A stretch of DNA of 64,000 nucleotides from Granulosicoccus antarcticus IMCC3135 (GCF_002215215.1 NZ_CP018632.1:5142501-5206500), one strand, 5' to 3'; positions 38,162 to 47,856 are shown, numbered from the stretch's first letter. Notes: a model not told the origin generated them from the sequence alone. Program-made: numbers and translations.

Positions 38162-38548
38162 CTAGATAGTGATGGATTCCAATGTTCCACCAGCGGCCAG
38201 ATAGTCCCTGACCCAGATCGGTTGCTTTCCCCGCCCAGTCCAGGTCATGTCTGAATCTTCAGGGTTGCGATATTTAGGAGCTACCTTGCCGCGCTTGGCA
38301 GCTACTTTTTTCTTCTTGCGGGCAGCAGGAGCGGCTTTTTCTGCAGGAGCAGAAATTGCTTTTTTGACAGCTCTCGTTGTATTTCCGACAAGCTCAGCCA
38401 GATCAAAGCCTGACTCTTTGGCAATTGCCACAACCTTGGCCATTGCTGCTTTCTTTTCTTTCGCCTCCATGGCTGTAATGGCCTTTTCGATCTTGGCCTT
38501 TTCTCGCTTCAGTTTATCGAGACTCATTGTTGAGTAATTTTCTGACAT
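38162..38548 (-). CDS. H-NS-family nucleoid protein
   Basis: About 128 residues. Seen: an N-terminal coiled-coil oligomerisation part (SLDKLKREKAKIEKAITAME), a long basic Ala/Lys linker (KKKKVAAKRGKVAPKYRNP), and a C-terminal DNA-binding motif TWTGRGKQPIWVRDYL, the H-NS AT-hook-like signature. It silences AT-rich DNA such as horizontally acquired islands. I chose the ATG of MSENYSTM at 38548; an upstream ATG at 38584 would add 12 residues that homologues lack. It has its own transcription unit. Confidence 0.92.
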   Translation of the reverse strand: MSENYSTMSLDKLKREKAKIEKAITAMEAKEKKAAMAKVVAIAKESGFDLAELVGNTTRAVKKAISAPAEKAAPAARKKKKVAAKRGKVAPKYRNPEDSDMTWTGRGKQPIWVRDYLAAGGTLESITI

Positions 38549-38807
38549 AATTTTTAAGGGTAAATCCAGGTTGAAACAATTCAAATAGGCTAGTGCGCAA
38601 AACTTGGACTAGCACGTTTTACATTATAGATAAAACGGCTGAATTTCAATACGTTTTAACTAATTTGCAATCATATTATTCAATAATAATGCGACTTGCA
38701 ACGCAGCTAGAAAAATCGCATGGGCGTTTCACAGCTGTATATTTATCGAGTCAAAAATACTGCAGCCTCTATAACTCGCAGAACTTAACAAAAGCCCCCA
38801 CCCGCTC

Positions 38808-39089
38808 ATGCGTCTGATTCTATCGGTACCTTTATTCTTGTACATCGTTTTAGCTGCAAATCTGATCATGTGGTCTGGCACCGATGAGTCTTCCCTGCTC
38901 AACGTCATACTGATGGAGTTAACGCTACCATCTACCCGTACATTGATCCTGACGGTAAGCGATCTGCTTATTCTGACAAGCTTTTTAGCCTTGTATATAG
39001 AGACTTTCAAGGCAACCCGGACATCCAACCACGTCATTATCGATCACGCACTATCCTTGTGCGTTTTCATTATCAGTTTTGGTAACTAA
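38808..39089 (+). CDS. Small membrane protein, possibly C-truncated
   Basis: 93 residues with a hydrophobic N-terminus (LILSVPLFLYIVLAANLIMW), a second helix (LILTVSDLLILTSFLALYIE) and a conserved-looking IETFKATRT..HVIIDHALS. I recognise the pattern from gammaproteobacterial hypothetical proteins that run about 25 residues longer with another helix. This copy ends at FIISFGN, so it may be truncated. Function unknown. Convergent with rimO. Confidence 0.6.
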   Translation: MRLILSVPLFLYIVLAANLIMWSGTDESSLLNVILMELTLPSTRTLILTVSDLLILTSFLALYIETFKATRTSNHVIIDHALSLCVFIISFGN

Positions 39090-39108
39090 TTAAAAGCATC
39101 GACTGACT

Positions 39109-39156
39109 GAACAACCCGGTGCAATCTATCAGGTTACATTACGCACCGGGTTGTTC
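39109..39156. terminator. Bidirectional hairpin between membrane gene and rimO
   Basis: GAACAACCCGGTGC pairs with GCACCGGGTTGTTC: a perfect 14-bp stem with a 20-nt loop, between two convergent genes. T-rich stretches follow at a short distance on both sides. A shared terminator is the simplest reading. Confidence 0.65.
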
Positions 39157-39168
39157 TGGACTGACTGT

Positions 39169-40497
39169 TTATTCGCCGACAATTTTTCCGAACAGATCAT
39201 GCTCATCCGCACTGACAATATCCACTTCTATAAAGTCACCGGCTTCAATTTCATAATCGTCAACGGCAATATGCACAACACCATCTATCTCGGGAGCATC
39301 ACTGTAACTACGAGCAATGGCCTGCTGTTCGCCCACTGAGTCCAACAGAACGATCTGTCGAGTGCCGACCTTGGACTGTAAACGCTGCGCACTGATAGCG
39401 GCCTGTTTTTCCATAAAACGCTGCAGGCGCTCCTGTTTCAATTCTTCAGGCACCTGGTTTTCCAGCTGATTGGCCTTGGCGCCATCCACGGGAGAATAAG
39501 CAAAGCAACCCACCCGGTCGAGTTGAGCTTCATCAAGAAAATCAAGCAACTGCTCGAAATCATCATCAGTCTCACCGGGGAAGCCTGCAATAAAGGTGCT
39601 TCTGATGGTGAGCTCTGGGCAGATTTCTCGCCACGCTTTAATACGTGTCAGATTGTTTTCAGACGCCGCCGGGCGCTTCATGCTTTTCAGTATTTTAGGG
39701 CTGGCATGCTGGAAGGGTATATCCAGGTAAGGCAGAATTTTGCCTTCCGCCATCAGGGGAATGATGTTATCGACATGCGGGTAAGGATAAACATAATGCA
39801 ATCGTACCCAGATCCCCAACTCACCCAAAGCTTCGCACAGCTCCTTCATGCGTGTCTTGATGGGACGACCATTCCAGAATGCCGTGCGATACCGGATATC
39901 CACACCATAAGCACTGGTGTCCTGCGAGATAATCAGCAGCTCTCGGACGCCTGCTGCTTTCAAACGCTCGGCCTCGGCCATCACATCACCGATATCACGA
40001 CTGACCAGATCCCCTCGCATGGACGGGATAATGCAGAAACTACAGCGATGGTTGCAGCCTTCGGATATCTTCAAATAAGCGTAATGCCGGGGCGTAAGCT
40101 TGATGCCTTGGGGTGGCACCAGATCGATAAATGGATCGTGCGTGTAGCTGTGCGGAAGATGCTGGTGAACAGCCCCAACCACTTCCTCGTAAGCCTGAGG
40201 TCCGGTCACTGCGAGCACTTTGGGGTATTTAGCCTGAATATCTTCAGCTTTGACACCCAAACAACCGGTGACGATAACGCGCCCATTTTCATCCAGAGCC
40301 TCGCCGATGGCTTCCATGGACTCAGCCACGGCACTATCAATAAAACCACAGGTATTAACAACAACAAGATCAGCCGACTGATAGTCAGGCACGACATCGT
40401 AGCCATCGGTGCGCAGTTGGGTAAGAATGCGTTCGGAGTCAACCAGTGCCTTGGGGCAACCTAGACTGACGAAGCCGACCTTCGGATTTGTGGACAT
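39169..40497 (-). CDS. rimO: Ribosomal protein S12 methylthiotransferase RimO
   Basis: Adds a methylthio group to the beta-carbon of the conserved Asp of ribosomal protein S12, using two 4Fe-4S clusters and SAM. Seen: N-terminal MTTase domain with Cys14, Cys50 and Cys79; radical-SAM motif GCNHRCSFC (Cys148, Cys152, Cys155); [28 protein letters not shown]; and a C-terminal TRAM domain ending near [10 protein letters not shown]. Length 442 is right. It is a single gene, convergent with 38808-39089. This is a core gene and marks normal chromosome here. Confidence 0.97.
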   Translation of the reverse strand: MSTNPKVGFVSLGCPKALVDSERILTQLRTDGYDVVPDYQSADLVVVNTCGFIDSAVAESMEAIGEALDENGRVIVTGCLGVKAEDIQAKYPKVLAVTGPQAYEEVVGAVHQHLPHSYTHDPFIDLVPPQGIKLTPRHYAYLKISEGCNHRCSFCIIPSMRGDLVSRDIGDVMAEAERLKAAGVRELLIISQDTSAYGVDIRYRTAFWNGRPIKTRMKELCEALGELGIWVRLHYVYPYPHVDNIIPLMAEGKILPYLDIPFQHASPKILKSMKRPAASENNLTRIKAWREICPELTIRSTFIAGFPGETDDDFEQLLDFLDEAQLDRVGCFAYSPVDGAKANQLENQVPEELKQERLQRFMEKQAAISAQRLQSKVGTRQIVLLDSVGEQQAIARSYSDAPEIDGVVHIAVDDYEIEAGDFIEVDIVSADEHDLFGKIVGE

Positions 40498-40584
40498 AGC
40501 AAGGGAACAGCTGAAGGGAAGCAGCGCATTATACGGTGCTTACCAAATTTTGGAGTGCAATACCACTTGTTTTTTCCGATTTAC

Positions 40585-41451
40585 TTACGCAGCGACAATC
40601 GACTCTACCGATTTACCCATCAACTCGGTGCTGACAGCACTCGATAATGTTGATTGATTCAAAGTATATAGGTGAAATTCATTCACACCTTCTTGACGTA
40701 ATCGCTGGCAAAGGTTCACACATTGCTCCACAGCAGCGCTATAGCGTGATTCTTCTGTCGTTGCGCGTCCAAATCGTTCAATCAGATGATCAGGGACTGT
40801 TGCACCACAACGACTGCTGAAATCGGCCACTTTCTGAATATCATGAATCGGAAGAATGCCCGGCACCAGTGTTTGGGTAATGCCCGTGGCTACCGCTTTA
40901 TCGCGAAAACGCAAAAAAGTATCAGCTTCAAAGAAAAACTGGGTAATCGCCCGCTTGGCACCCGCATCCAGCTTATGTTTCAGCCACTTCATATCCGACT
41001 CTGCAGACGCGGATTCAGGATGAACTTCCGGGTAGGCCGCCACACTGATGTCACGCCTCGGGTCTTGAGCCAGCAAAGAGACTAGATGTGAGGCATGCGA
41101 CAGAGTCGCATCATGTCCACTGGCCTCAGCCGGCACATCACCGCGAAGTGCAAGAAAGCGCGTAATACCCAAGGCTTCCAGCTTCTCGATCATGGGTTTC
41201 ATCTGCGCTTCTGTCTGTCCAGAGCAGCTGAGATGGGCAGTGACAGGTACTGTTGCATCCTTGACCAGGTGCTCCAGAATCTCAAGACTTGCCGCTGAGG
41301 TTGACCCTAAAGCTCCCCATGTCATTGATATATAAGCAGGATTCAGCGTCTGCAGGCAACCCAGCGTACACCAGAAACGGCGCTGCTGAGCCTCACTGCG
41401 AGGCGGGAAGAATTCGTAAGACAGAGAGAGCTGAGACATAGATTTCGACAT
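40585..41451 (-). CDS. metF: Methylenetetrahydrofolate reductase
   Basis: Flavin enzyme that reduces 5,10-methylene-THF to 5-methyl-THF for methionine synthesis. Seen: YEFFPPRSEAQ at residue 12, the catalytic Glu; YISMTWGALGST; VTAHLSCSG; FLALRGDVP; VAAYPEVHPES; and FFFEADTFLRF, all classic MetF barrel motifs. Length 288 is typical. No SAM-binding regulatory domain, as expected in bacteria. It lies 88 bp upstream of rimO on the same strand and could be co-transcribed with it, or it may have its own promoter. Confidence 0.97.
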   Translation of the reverse strand: MSKSMSQLSLSYEFFPPRSEAQQRRFWCTLGCLQTLNPAYISMTWGALGSTSAASLEILEHLVKDATVPVTAHLSCSGQTEAQMKPMIEKLEALGITRFLALRGDVPAEASGHDATLSHASHLVSLLAQDPRRDISVAAYPEVHPESASAESDMKWLKHKLDAGAKRAITQFFFEADTFLRFRDKAVATGITQTLVPGILPIHDIQKVADFSSRCGATVPDHLIERFGRATTEESRYSAAVEQCVNLCQRLRQEGVNEFHLYTLNQSTLSSAVSTELMGKSVESIVAA

Positions 41452-41622
41452 ATAAGCATATGTTTATATATCGGAATATTGCATCAAAAACCTGAGCAGC
41501 ACAAGCAGTAATGAGTTTTTTCTTGCGCAAAGGTCTGCCAAGAGCCAGCGGGATGAAGATTCACGGCCCTGTTAATCACTAATGCGATGGAACCTGACTA
41601 CCGGCAAGGCCTCAACTCCTAA

Positions 41623-44600
41623 TCAGTTTCCAAGGGGAAGCAACAAGTCCATGTTGCCGGCATTAGCGGCAGGCAATGTGTTGAACCATACCCCCTGCCA
41701 TGGCGACACTGAATCAGTTGGTGCCAAATCGGTATAGTCTGCGTTTTCAGAGACGTACGCCCATACAAACCCCGTGGTCAACTGATCGTTGACAGCATCA
41801 GCCACGGTGCAACCATCTATACAAACACTGCCATCGATATCTGACACGATGCGAAAGTCGGAAAACGGTACGTTGTAACGAGAAGGCGACCCTACCATTG
41901 CCCAGGTAACTATCTGATCGCTGGTTGGCAGACGCTTGTCTATGCACCCCACGCTACTGGCACACGCTACATTTCCATCCGGGAGAGCTGCAGGCACAAA
42001 CGAGGGTAATTCAATCTCTACCGTATCAGCCACTATCTGAATAATCCACATACCCTCCCCTGTCGAAGGTATGTAGTCCAGATCAGGCGTTCGGTAGTCT
42101 TGCACATCGTTGTCAAAGGTATAAACGGTCCATGTGCTGTCGAACGTATCCATCGGTAGGGCATCTTCAAAAAGGTCTTGGATGCTGTAAGCGCCGGTTT
42201 CTCCAGGTACCACGATGAGTTCCCACACGTTATCTCTAAGCGTGAGCGGAATAATCGGATCACAAATAACAGCGGCATCGCCAACATCACGCCCATTGCC
42301 ATAGGCCCCAATCTCTCCACCCTTGCTACCAGCGGTTTTCGACGGTGATCCACAGGCTATACGTCGATTACCTGTTGATAGATCCACATATACCGGATCG
42401 CTTGACAGATGGCTTTCGGGGATCGTGCCTGGACTTTGATAGTCCTCTGCGTTTCTCCACACGTTGTTATAACCGCTCGACACTTTGGCTCCGAAGTACC
42501 AACCTGTCAGTGCATTTCGGCTGATGATATTGTTCTCAACAATCGTTGAATCACTCAAACCTCCGTTAAAACGCAAACCATAGCCACCGTTGGCATCGAT
42601 GGTATTGTAGGTGATAGAGGCGCCTGTCGCATCCAGTTGGATACCGGTACCCGGGTTATCCACGATACGATTGTTGGCTATCTCCGGCGCCCCGCCACCA
42701 ATATAGACCCCGTAGTCAATACAGCCATTGAGCAGACTATCCTGGATTACCTGCTTGCCGCCACTAATGGCTATGCACGTATTCGCACCACTAAAGACGG
42801 CGTGACTGATGAAACTACCACCGCTTGAGCTGCCAAATTGCAAGCCGCTCCAGAGAGCTCCGCCCGCACCTTCGAAAACAATCGGTGAGTCTGCACTGCC
42901 TACGCTGCTCAAGCGACTATTGACAAGCAACGATTCATTGGCTGGCACCTGCACCACGGTACCGGGCGCTATCTCCAGCTGCCAGGGCCAGTCCACGCTG
43001 ACACTTCCCGTCAACGTCACCGTACCGGACCAATGCTCATTTCTCGTCAACGCACCCGAAGTGGTGGCCTCGTTTGTAAACTCTGGCCTGTAATCTGACG
43101 ATGTGCCACCGTCACCGTAAGCGCCAATCTCGCCACCTTCACTGCTGGCTGTTTTAGATGCAGAATCAGCTTGCAGACGTCGATTACCTGTTGATAAATC
43201 CAGATACAGCGGATCGCTGGACAGATGGCTTTCGGGGATCGTGCCTGGACTTTGATAGTCCTCTGTGTTTCCCCACACGTTGTTATAACCGCTCGACACT
43301 TTGGCTCCGAAGTACCAACCTGTCAGTGCATTTCGGCTGATGATATTGTTCTCAACAATCGTTGAATCACTCAAACCTCCGTTAAAACGCAAACCATAGC
43401 CACCGTTGGTATCGATGGTATTGTAGGTGATAGAGGCGCCTGTCGCATCCAGTTGGATACCGGTACCCGGGTTATCCACGATGCGATTGTTGGCTATCTC
43501 CGGCGCCCCGCCACCAATATTGATCCCGTAGTCAATACAGCCATTGAGCAGACTATCCTGGATTACCTGCACACCGCCACTAATGGCTATGCAAGTGCTC
43601 GCACCACTAAAGACGGCGTGACTGATGAAACTACTACCGCTCGAGCTGCCAAATTGCAAGCCGCTCCAGAGACCACCACCCGCGCCTTCGAAAACAATCG
43701 GTGAATCTGCACTGCCTATACTGTTCAAGCGGGCATTGATAAGCAACGATTCACTGGCTGGCACTTGTACCACCGTGCCGGGCGCGATCTCCAGCTGCCA
43801 GGGCCAGTCCACGCTGACACTTCCCGTCAACGTCACCGTACCGGACCAATGCTCATTTCTCGTCAACGCACCCGAAGTGGTGGCCTCGTTTGTAAACTCT
43901 GGCCTGTAATCTGGCGATGTGCCACCGTCACCGTAAGCGCCAATCTCGCCACCTTCACTGCTGGCTGTTTTAGATGCAGAATCAGCTTGCAGACGTCGAT
44001 TACCTGTTGACAAATCCAGATACAGCGGATCGCTGGACAGATGGCTTTCGGGGATCGTGCCTGGACTTTGATAGTCCTCTGTGTTTCCCCACACGTTGTT
44101 ATAACCGCTCGACACTTTGGCTCCGAAGTACCAACCTGTCAGTGCATTTCGGCTGATGATATTGTTCTCAACAATCGTTGAATCACTCAAACCTCCGTTA
44201 AAACGCAAACCATAGCCACCGTTGGCATCGATGGTATTGTAGGTGATAGAGGCGCCTGTCGCATCCAGTTGGATACCGGTACCCGGGTTATCCACGATGC
44301 GATTGTTGGCTATCTCCGGCGCCCCGCCACCAATATAGATCCCGTAGTCAATACAGCCATTGAGCAGACTATCCTGGATTACCTGCACACCGCCACTAAT
44401 GGCTATGCAAGTGCTCGCACCACTAAAGACGGCGTGACTGATGAAACTACTACTGCTAGAGCTGCCAAATTGCAAGCCGCTCCAGAGACCACCACCCGCG
44501 CCTTCGAAAACAATCGGTGAATCTGCACTGCCTATACTGTTCAAGCGGGCATTGATAAGCAACGATTCACTGGCTGGCACTTGTACCACCGTGCCGGGCG

Positions 44601-45615
44601 CGATCTCCAGCTGCCAGGGCCAGTCCACGCTGACACTTCCCGTCAACGTCACCGTACCGGACCAACGCTCATTTCTCGTCAACGCACCCGAAGTGGTGGC
44701 CTCGTTTGTAAACTCTGGCCTGTAATCTGGCGATGTGCCACCGTCACCGTAAGCGCCAATCTCGCCACCTTCACTGCTGGCTGTTTTAGATGCAGAATCA
44801 GCTTGCAGACGTCGATTACCTGTTGATAAATCCAGATACAGCGGATCGCTTGACAGATGGCTTTCGGGGATCGTGCCTGGACTTTGATAGTCCTCTGTGT
44901 TTCCCCACACGTTGTTATAACCGCTCGACACTTTGGCTCCGAAGTACCAACCTGTCAGTGCATTTCGGCTGATGATATTGTTCTCAATAATCGTTGAATC
45001 ACTCAAACCTCCGTTAAAACGCAAACCATAGCCACCGTTGGCATCGATGGTATTGTAGGTGATAGAGGCGCCTGTCGCATCCAGTTGGATACCGGTACCC
45101 GGGTTATCCACGATGCGATTGTTGGCTATCTCCGGCGCCCCGCCACCAATATAGATCCCGTAGTCAATACAGCCATTGAGCAGACTATCCTGGATTACCT
45201 GCACACCGCCACTAATGGCTATGCAAGTGCTCGCACCACTAAAGACGGCGTGACTGATGAAACTACTACTGCTAGAGCTGCCAAATTGCAAGCCGCTCCA
45301 TGGGGCATTTCCTGAACCTTCAAATACAATCGGCAAATCTTCACTACCGATGATATTTGCCTGACTGTTGATGCTTAACGATTCATTTGGTGGCACTTGC
45401 ACAATCGTGCCAGGGGCGATATCCAGCTGCCACGGCGGATCCACGGAAACGCTTCCTGTCAACACCACCGTGCCGGACCATTGTTCATCACTGGTAAGTG
45501 CCCCTGAAGTGGTGATCGTATTTTCGCTTTGGGCCACTGCAGTGTTTAGGGTCAGCAAGACACTAGCTACCACGAGTAATTTCAAAAAGATCGACACTGC
45601 GCGAATAATCAGCAT
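41623..45615 (-). CDS. Secreted right-handed beta-helix protein with four 272-aa repeats
   Basis: About 1330 residues. Seen: a signal peptide (LLVVASVLLTLNTAVAQ) then four repeats. Each has an N-terminal part TTSGALTRNEHWSGTVTLTG and LEIAPGTVVQVPASESL, then a parallel beta-helix run (GGAPEIANNRIVDNPGTGIQL, the NosD/PbH1 pattern), ending LSSDPLYLDLSTGNRRLQ. Repeats 2 and 3 are nearly identical in DNA. A C-terminal region of about 210 residues follows (WELIVVPGETGAYS… WQGVWFNTLPA), resembling that of the metalloprotease at 51658-54834. Probable role: a cell-surface or released carbohydrate-binding or polysaccharide-active protein; no catalytic motif can be named. I chose the ATG at 45615 with AGGTG 7 bp upstream over a GTG at 45624. 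Confidence 0.88.
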   Translation of the reverse strand: MLIIRAVSIFLKLLVVASVLLTLNTAVAQSENTITTSGALTSDEQWSGTVVLTGSVSVDPPWQLDIAPGTIVQVPPNESLSINSQANIIGSEDLPIVFEGSGNAPWSGLQFGSSSSSSFISHAVFSGASTCIAISGGVQVIQDSLLNGCIDYGIYIGGGAPEIANNRIVDNPGTGIQLDATGASITYNTIDANGGYGLRFNGGLSDSTIIENNIISRNALTGWYFGAKVSSGYNNVWGNTEDYQSPGTIPESHLSSDPLYLDLSTGNRRLQADSASKTASSEGGEIGAYGDGGTSPDYRPEFTNEATTSGALTRNERWSGTVTLTGSVSVDWPWQLEIAPGTVVQVPASESLLINARLNSIGSADSPIVFEGAGGGLWSGLQFGSSSSSSFISHAVFSGASTCIAISGGVQVIQDSLLNGCIDYGIYIGGGAPEIANNRIVDNPGTGIQLDATGASITYNTIDANGGYGLRFNGGLSDSTIVENNIISRNALTGWYFGAKVSSGYNNVWGNTEDYQSPGTIPESHLSSDPLYLDLSTGNRRLQADSASKTASSEGGEIGAYGDGGTSPDYRPEFTNEATTSGALTRNEHWSGTVTLTGSVSVDWPWQLEIAPGTVVQVPASESLLINARLNSIGSADSPIVFEGAGGGLWSGLQFGSSSGSSFISHAVFSGASTCIAISGGVQVIQDSLLNGCIDYGINIGGGAPEIANNRIVDNPGTGIQLDATGASITYNTIDTNGGYGLRFNGGLSDSTIVENNIISRNALTGWYFGAKVSSGYNNVWGNTEDYQSPGTIPESHLSSDPLYLDLSTGNRRLQADSASKTASSEGGEIGAYGDGGTSSDYRPEFTNEATTSGALTRNEHWSGTVTLTGSVSVDWPWQLEIAPGTVVQVPANESLLVNSRLSSVGSADSPIVFEGAGGALWSGLQFGSSSGGSFISHAVFSGANTCIAISGGKQVIQDSLLNGCIDYGVYIGGGAPEIANNRIVDNPGTGIQLDATGASITYNTIDANGGYGLRFNGGLSDSTIVENNIISRNALTGWYFGAKVSSGYNNVWRNAEDYQSPGTIPESHLSSDPVYVDLSTGNRRIACGSPSKTAGSKGGEIGAYGNGRDVGDAAVICDPIIPLTLRDNVWELIVVPGETGAYSIQDLFEDALPMDTFDSTWTVYTFDNDVQDYRTPDLDYIPSTGEGMWIIQIVADTVEIELPSFVPAALPDGNVACASSVGCIDKRLPTSDQIVTWAMVGSPSRYNVPFSDFRIVSDIDGSVCIDGCTVADAVNDQLTTGFVWAYVSENADYTDLAPTDSVSPWQGVWFNTLPAANAGNMDLLLPLGN
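42278..45530. repeat. 816-bp tandem repeats inside the beta-helix gene
   Basis: Four units in register at 816 bp: about 44726-45530, 43910-44725, 43094-43909 and 42278-43093. Units 2 and 3 differ by only a handful of bases over most of their length. Units 1 and 4 carry more changes at their outer edges. The exact multiple of 3 keeps the reading frame, so unit number can change without breaking the protein. Confidence 0.95.
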
Positions 45616-45845
45616 AGCAATCACCTGTTTTCTCTGAATATAATTTTGGCAAGTACAGTCACAGCCCGATTATCAATGCCACAGGCTACAGAATGTTCTT
45701 TGAATGAATACCGATATTATTATCACTTATATTATTGTTAGGCAACTTAACAATTTCAATTAGCACCTATTCAAAAGTCTAGCATTTGAATATTCAGGCG
45801 ATACTTCATCGAATCAGCAGTGAACGTATATGGACTCCTCCTCTT

Positions 45846-46107
45846 TTGCAAGCATCTCGCTTTTCGGCGTCAAAGTACGACTGCCTACGTATATCCGGTC
45901 TCATTGTTGATGCCGTTCTCGTAGGCATCGGACCCTGATGGGCTATTCGCGCGTCGGCTTCCAAACGCTTACACGAGCTTTTAAGCTCTTCGTTCACGAG
46001 GATTTCACCAACACCGGTTCGACCTGTACGCCATCAAGCGCTTTGCTTTGCAATCGTTGTGATAGGGTTTTCTTCTTTATATGCTTTGAACTACTAGTGT
46101 GGCTTTT
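45846..46107 (-). ncRNA. Candidate bridge-RNA region of the IS1111-like element
   Basis: In IS110-family elements the gene-free end of the element encodes a structured guide ('bridge') RNA that pairs with donor and target DNA; in the IS1111 group it lies downstream of the recombinase. This 262-bp stretch is in that place, has no gene, and contains hairpin-forming sequences (for example GAGCTTTTAAGCTC near 45974). The loops and guides cannot be assigned by eye. Confidence 0.4.
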
Positions 46108-47148
46108 TTAGCCTGCTGCCAGTGCAGGGTCATACTCAGTACCACCGTGGACGATAGCCCAGGCCATGCGTGCCGTCTTGTTTGCAAGCGCAACCGTTGC
46201 AACGTTTACGTGTTTACGCGCTGTCAAGTCATTGACCCAGCGACTCAAGCTATCGTCACGATTCTTAGCAAATCTAATCACTGCGCGTGCGCCGTGCACA
46301 AGTAGCTTCCTCAGGTACGAATCACCTCGTTTACTGATTCCCAGTAGTCGATCCTTGCCTCCCGTACTGTGTTGGCGCGGTGTTAATCCCAACGATGCTG
46401 CAAAATCGCGCCCCTTGCTGAACGCGCCCCCATCGCCAAGCGCACCAGCCAAGGCTGTGGCGGTCAGTGGCCCAACACCTCGAAGCTTGAGTAATCGTTT
46501 GGCAACAGGATTTTCTTTTGCCTGCTGCGCAATGCGTTTATCCAAGACGTCGACACGCTCGTCCTCGTCCAGTCGAACAAGATCCTCATGAAGCTCAGCA
46601 AGTTCAATTCGGAACTGGAAACTCAGTGCGTTCTCTGCGTCTTCGAGCCAACACGGTAGCGCTCGACGAAGCTGGGCAATTCCTACAGGTGCAATCACGC
46701 CATATTCGCCGACCAGACCACGAATCTGGTTTGCTAACGCAGTTCGTTGTTTGACCAATTCGGAGCGGATACGGTGGGTCGCCTGAGCATCTTGTTGTTT
46801 GATTGATTTTACGGCGACAAATCGCATGGAGGGTCGAACGGCCGCCTCGCAAATAGCTTCCGCGTCCACCCGGTCATTTTTATTACTCTTCACATAAGGT
46901 TTGACGAACTGAGCCGCGATGAGCTGAACATGATAGCCACGTCGTTGTAATTCACGCCCCCAATGGTGAGCCGATGCTGCGCAAGCTTCCATCACCACGG
47001 TTGTGCCCTCTGGCACCTGCTCACACAACTCATCCACCCATTCACGGCGTTTAAGTTTCTTCTGCCACTGGCACTGACCATGCCGGTCAACCGCATGGAG
47101 GTGAAAAACGGATTTAGCAATATCAACGCCGGTCAGAGTAATCTTCAT
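46108..47148 (-). CDS. IS110-family transposase (DEDD recombinase)
   Basis: 346 residues. Seen: N-terminal RuvC-like DEDD domain with TGVDIAKSVFHLHAVD (Asp9), VVMEACAASAHHWGREL (Glu), KNDRVDAEAIC (Asp), then a coiled-coil middle; the C-terminal Tnp_20 domain with LLKLRGVGPLTATALAGAL, ASLGLTPRQHSTGGKDRLLGIS and KRGDSYLRKLLVHGARA, which carries the catalytic Ser. Full length and uninterrupted, probably functional. The enzyme works as a guide-RNA-directed recombinase in characterised members. Confidence 0.95.
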   Translation of the reverse strand: MKITLTGVDIAKSVFHLHAVDRHGQCQWQKKLKRREWVDELCEQVPEGTTVVMEACAASAHHWGRELQRRGYHVQLIAAQFVKPYVKSNKNDRVDAEAICEAAVRPSMRFVAVKSIKQQDAQATHRIRSELVKQRTALANQIRGLVGEYGVIAPVGIAQLRRALPCWLEDAENALSFQFRIELAELHEDLVRLDEDERVDVLDKRIAQQAKENPVAKRLLKLRGVGPLTATALAGALGDGGAFSKGRDFAASLGLTPRQHSTGGKDRLLGISKRGDSYLRKLLVHGARAVIRFAKNRDDSLSRWVNDLTARKHVNVATVALANKTARMAWAIVHGGTEYDPALAAG

Positions 47149-47347
47149 AGGGATCTCCTCGTGTAGTTAACGAATAGCGGACCTGAGCTTGCTATTCTGC
47201 CGCCTCAGCGCCGAAATGTTAAGGCGAGGAGGAGTCCATCCCATTGGTTACCAGCAATGCAGAATTTTTCAGGTTGCTAAACTACCTGAGGACCCTGGAA
47301 GCAGGCGTTCTTGCCATATCGCCGACGGGATGCTTATGCGAAAACCT

Positions 47348-47369
47348 CAGCACTTCCCGGCCAGTACAA
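47348..47369 (+). repeat. Orphan end of IS4-like element
   Basis: CAGCACTTCCCGGCCAGTACAA differs by a single base from the left end of the IS4-like element at 49944. Nothing else of the element follows; an IS66 remnant begins about 35 bp later. It is a solo end left by deletion or by one-ended rearrangement. Confidence 0.75.
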
Positions 47370-47526
47370 CAATGCTAAATATATCAAGAGGTTGAAATAG
47401 TCTGACAACAGTGAGTGACCTGGTCGTTGACTTGCCCGATGGGACACGCCTTGTTGCCAGAGGTCGTGCTTGCGCCGAACAGCTCCTGACACACTTGTCG
47501 CTTGGTGCTGTGCCAGGAGCCGTCCG

Positions 47527-47856
47527 ATGATTCGCCTGACTCACGAGTCCCGTATCCTTCTGGCTATTGCTCCTGCCGATTTTCGCTCTGGCATCGATGG
47601 CCTGAGCGCCCGTTGCCGGCAGGTGCTGGAGCACGATCCGAGTAGTGGAGCGATTGTCGTATTCATCAACCGGGCACACACCATGATTCGTGCTTTGAGC
47701 TATGACGGTAACGGATATTGGTTAATGACGAAGCGGTTGAGCCGCGGCACTTTTCAACATTGGCCACGTAGCGCTGGGGCATTGTCATGCGTCAGTGCAC
47801 GCCAGTTGACTCAACATTATCCAATGTGGAGCTTCGCAACACGACAACAAGGCTGA
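47527..47856 (+). CDS. tnpB: IS66 TnpB (decayed element)
   Basis: 109 residues from the ATG at 47527, which overlaps the tnpA stop (ATGA). Seen: RILLAIAPADFRSGIDGLSARC, SGAIVVFINRAHTMIRALSYDGNGYW and TKRLSRGTFQHWP, the Orf2 signature with a gap-free frame. It is intact as a gene, but its partners are not. Confidence 0.85.
   Translation: MIRLTHESRILLAIAPADFRSGIDGLSARCRQVLEHDPSSGAIVVFINRAHTMIRALSYDGNGYWLMTKRLSRGTFQHWPRSAGALSCVSARQLTQHYPMWSFATRQQG

Larger units (their letters stand above)
45832..47239 (-). mobile_element. IS110-family element, IS1111-like
   Basis: Bounded by a 14-bp inverted pair ATGGACTCCTCCTC (45832-45845) and GAGGAGGAGTCCAT (47226-47239). Inverted repeats near the ends are typical of the IS1111 group, whereas IS110 proper lacks them. 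About 260 bp of gene-free sequence lie between the transposase stop and the downstream repeat. True tips may lie a few bases outside these repeats. No target duplication is visible, as is normal for this family. Confidence 0.75.

Noticed and set aside
39523-40464. 313-codon plus-strand frame inside rimO
   Set aside because: Antisense to a well-supported core gene; no start context or motif. A codon-bias shadow.
42637-45315. Open frames on the plus strand across the beta-helix gene
   Set aside because: They recur at exactly 816-bp spacing and are opposite-strand shadows of the repeats, with no protein features of their own.
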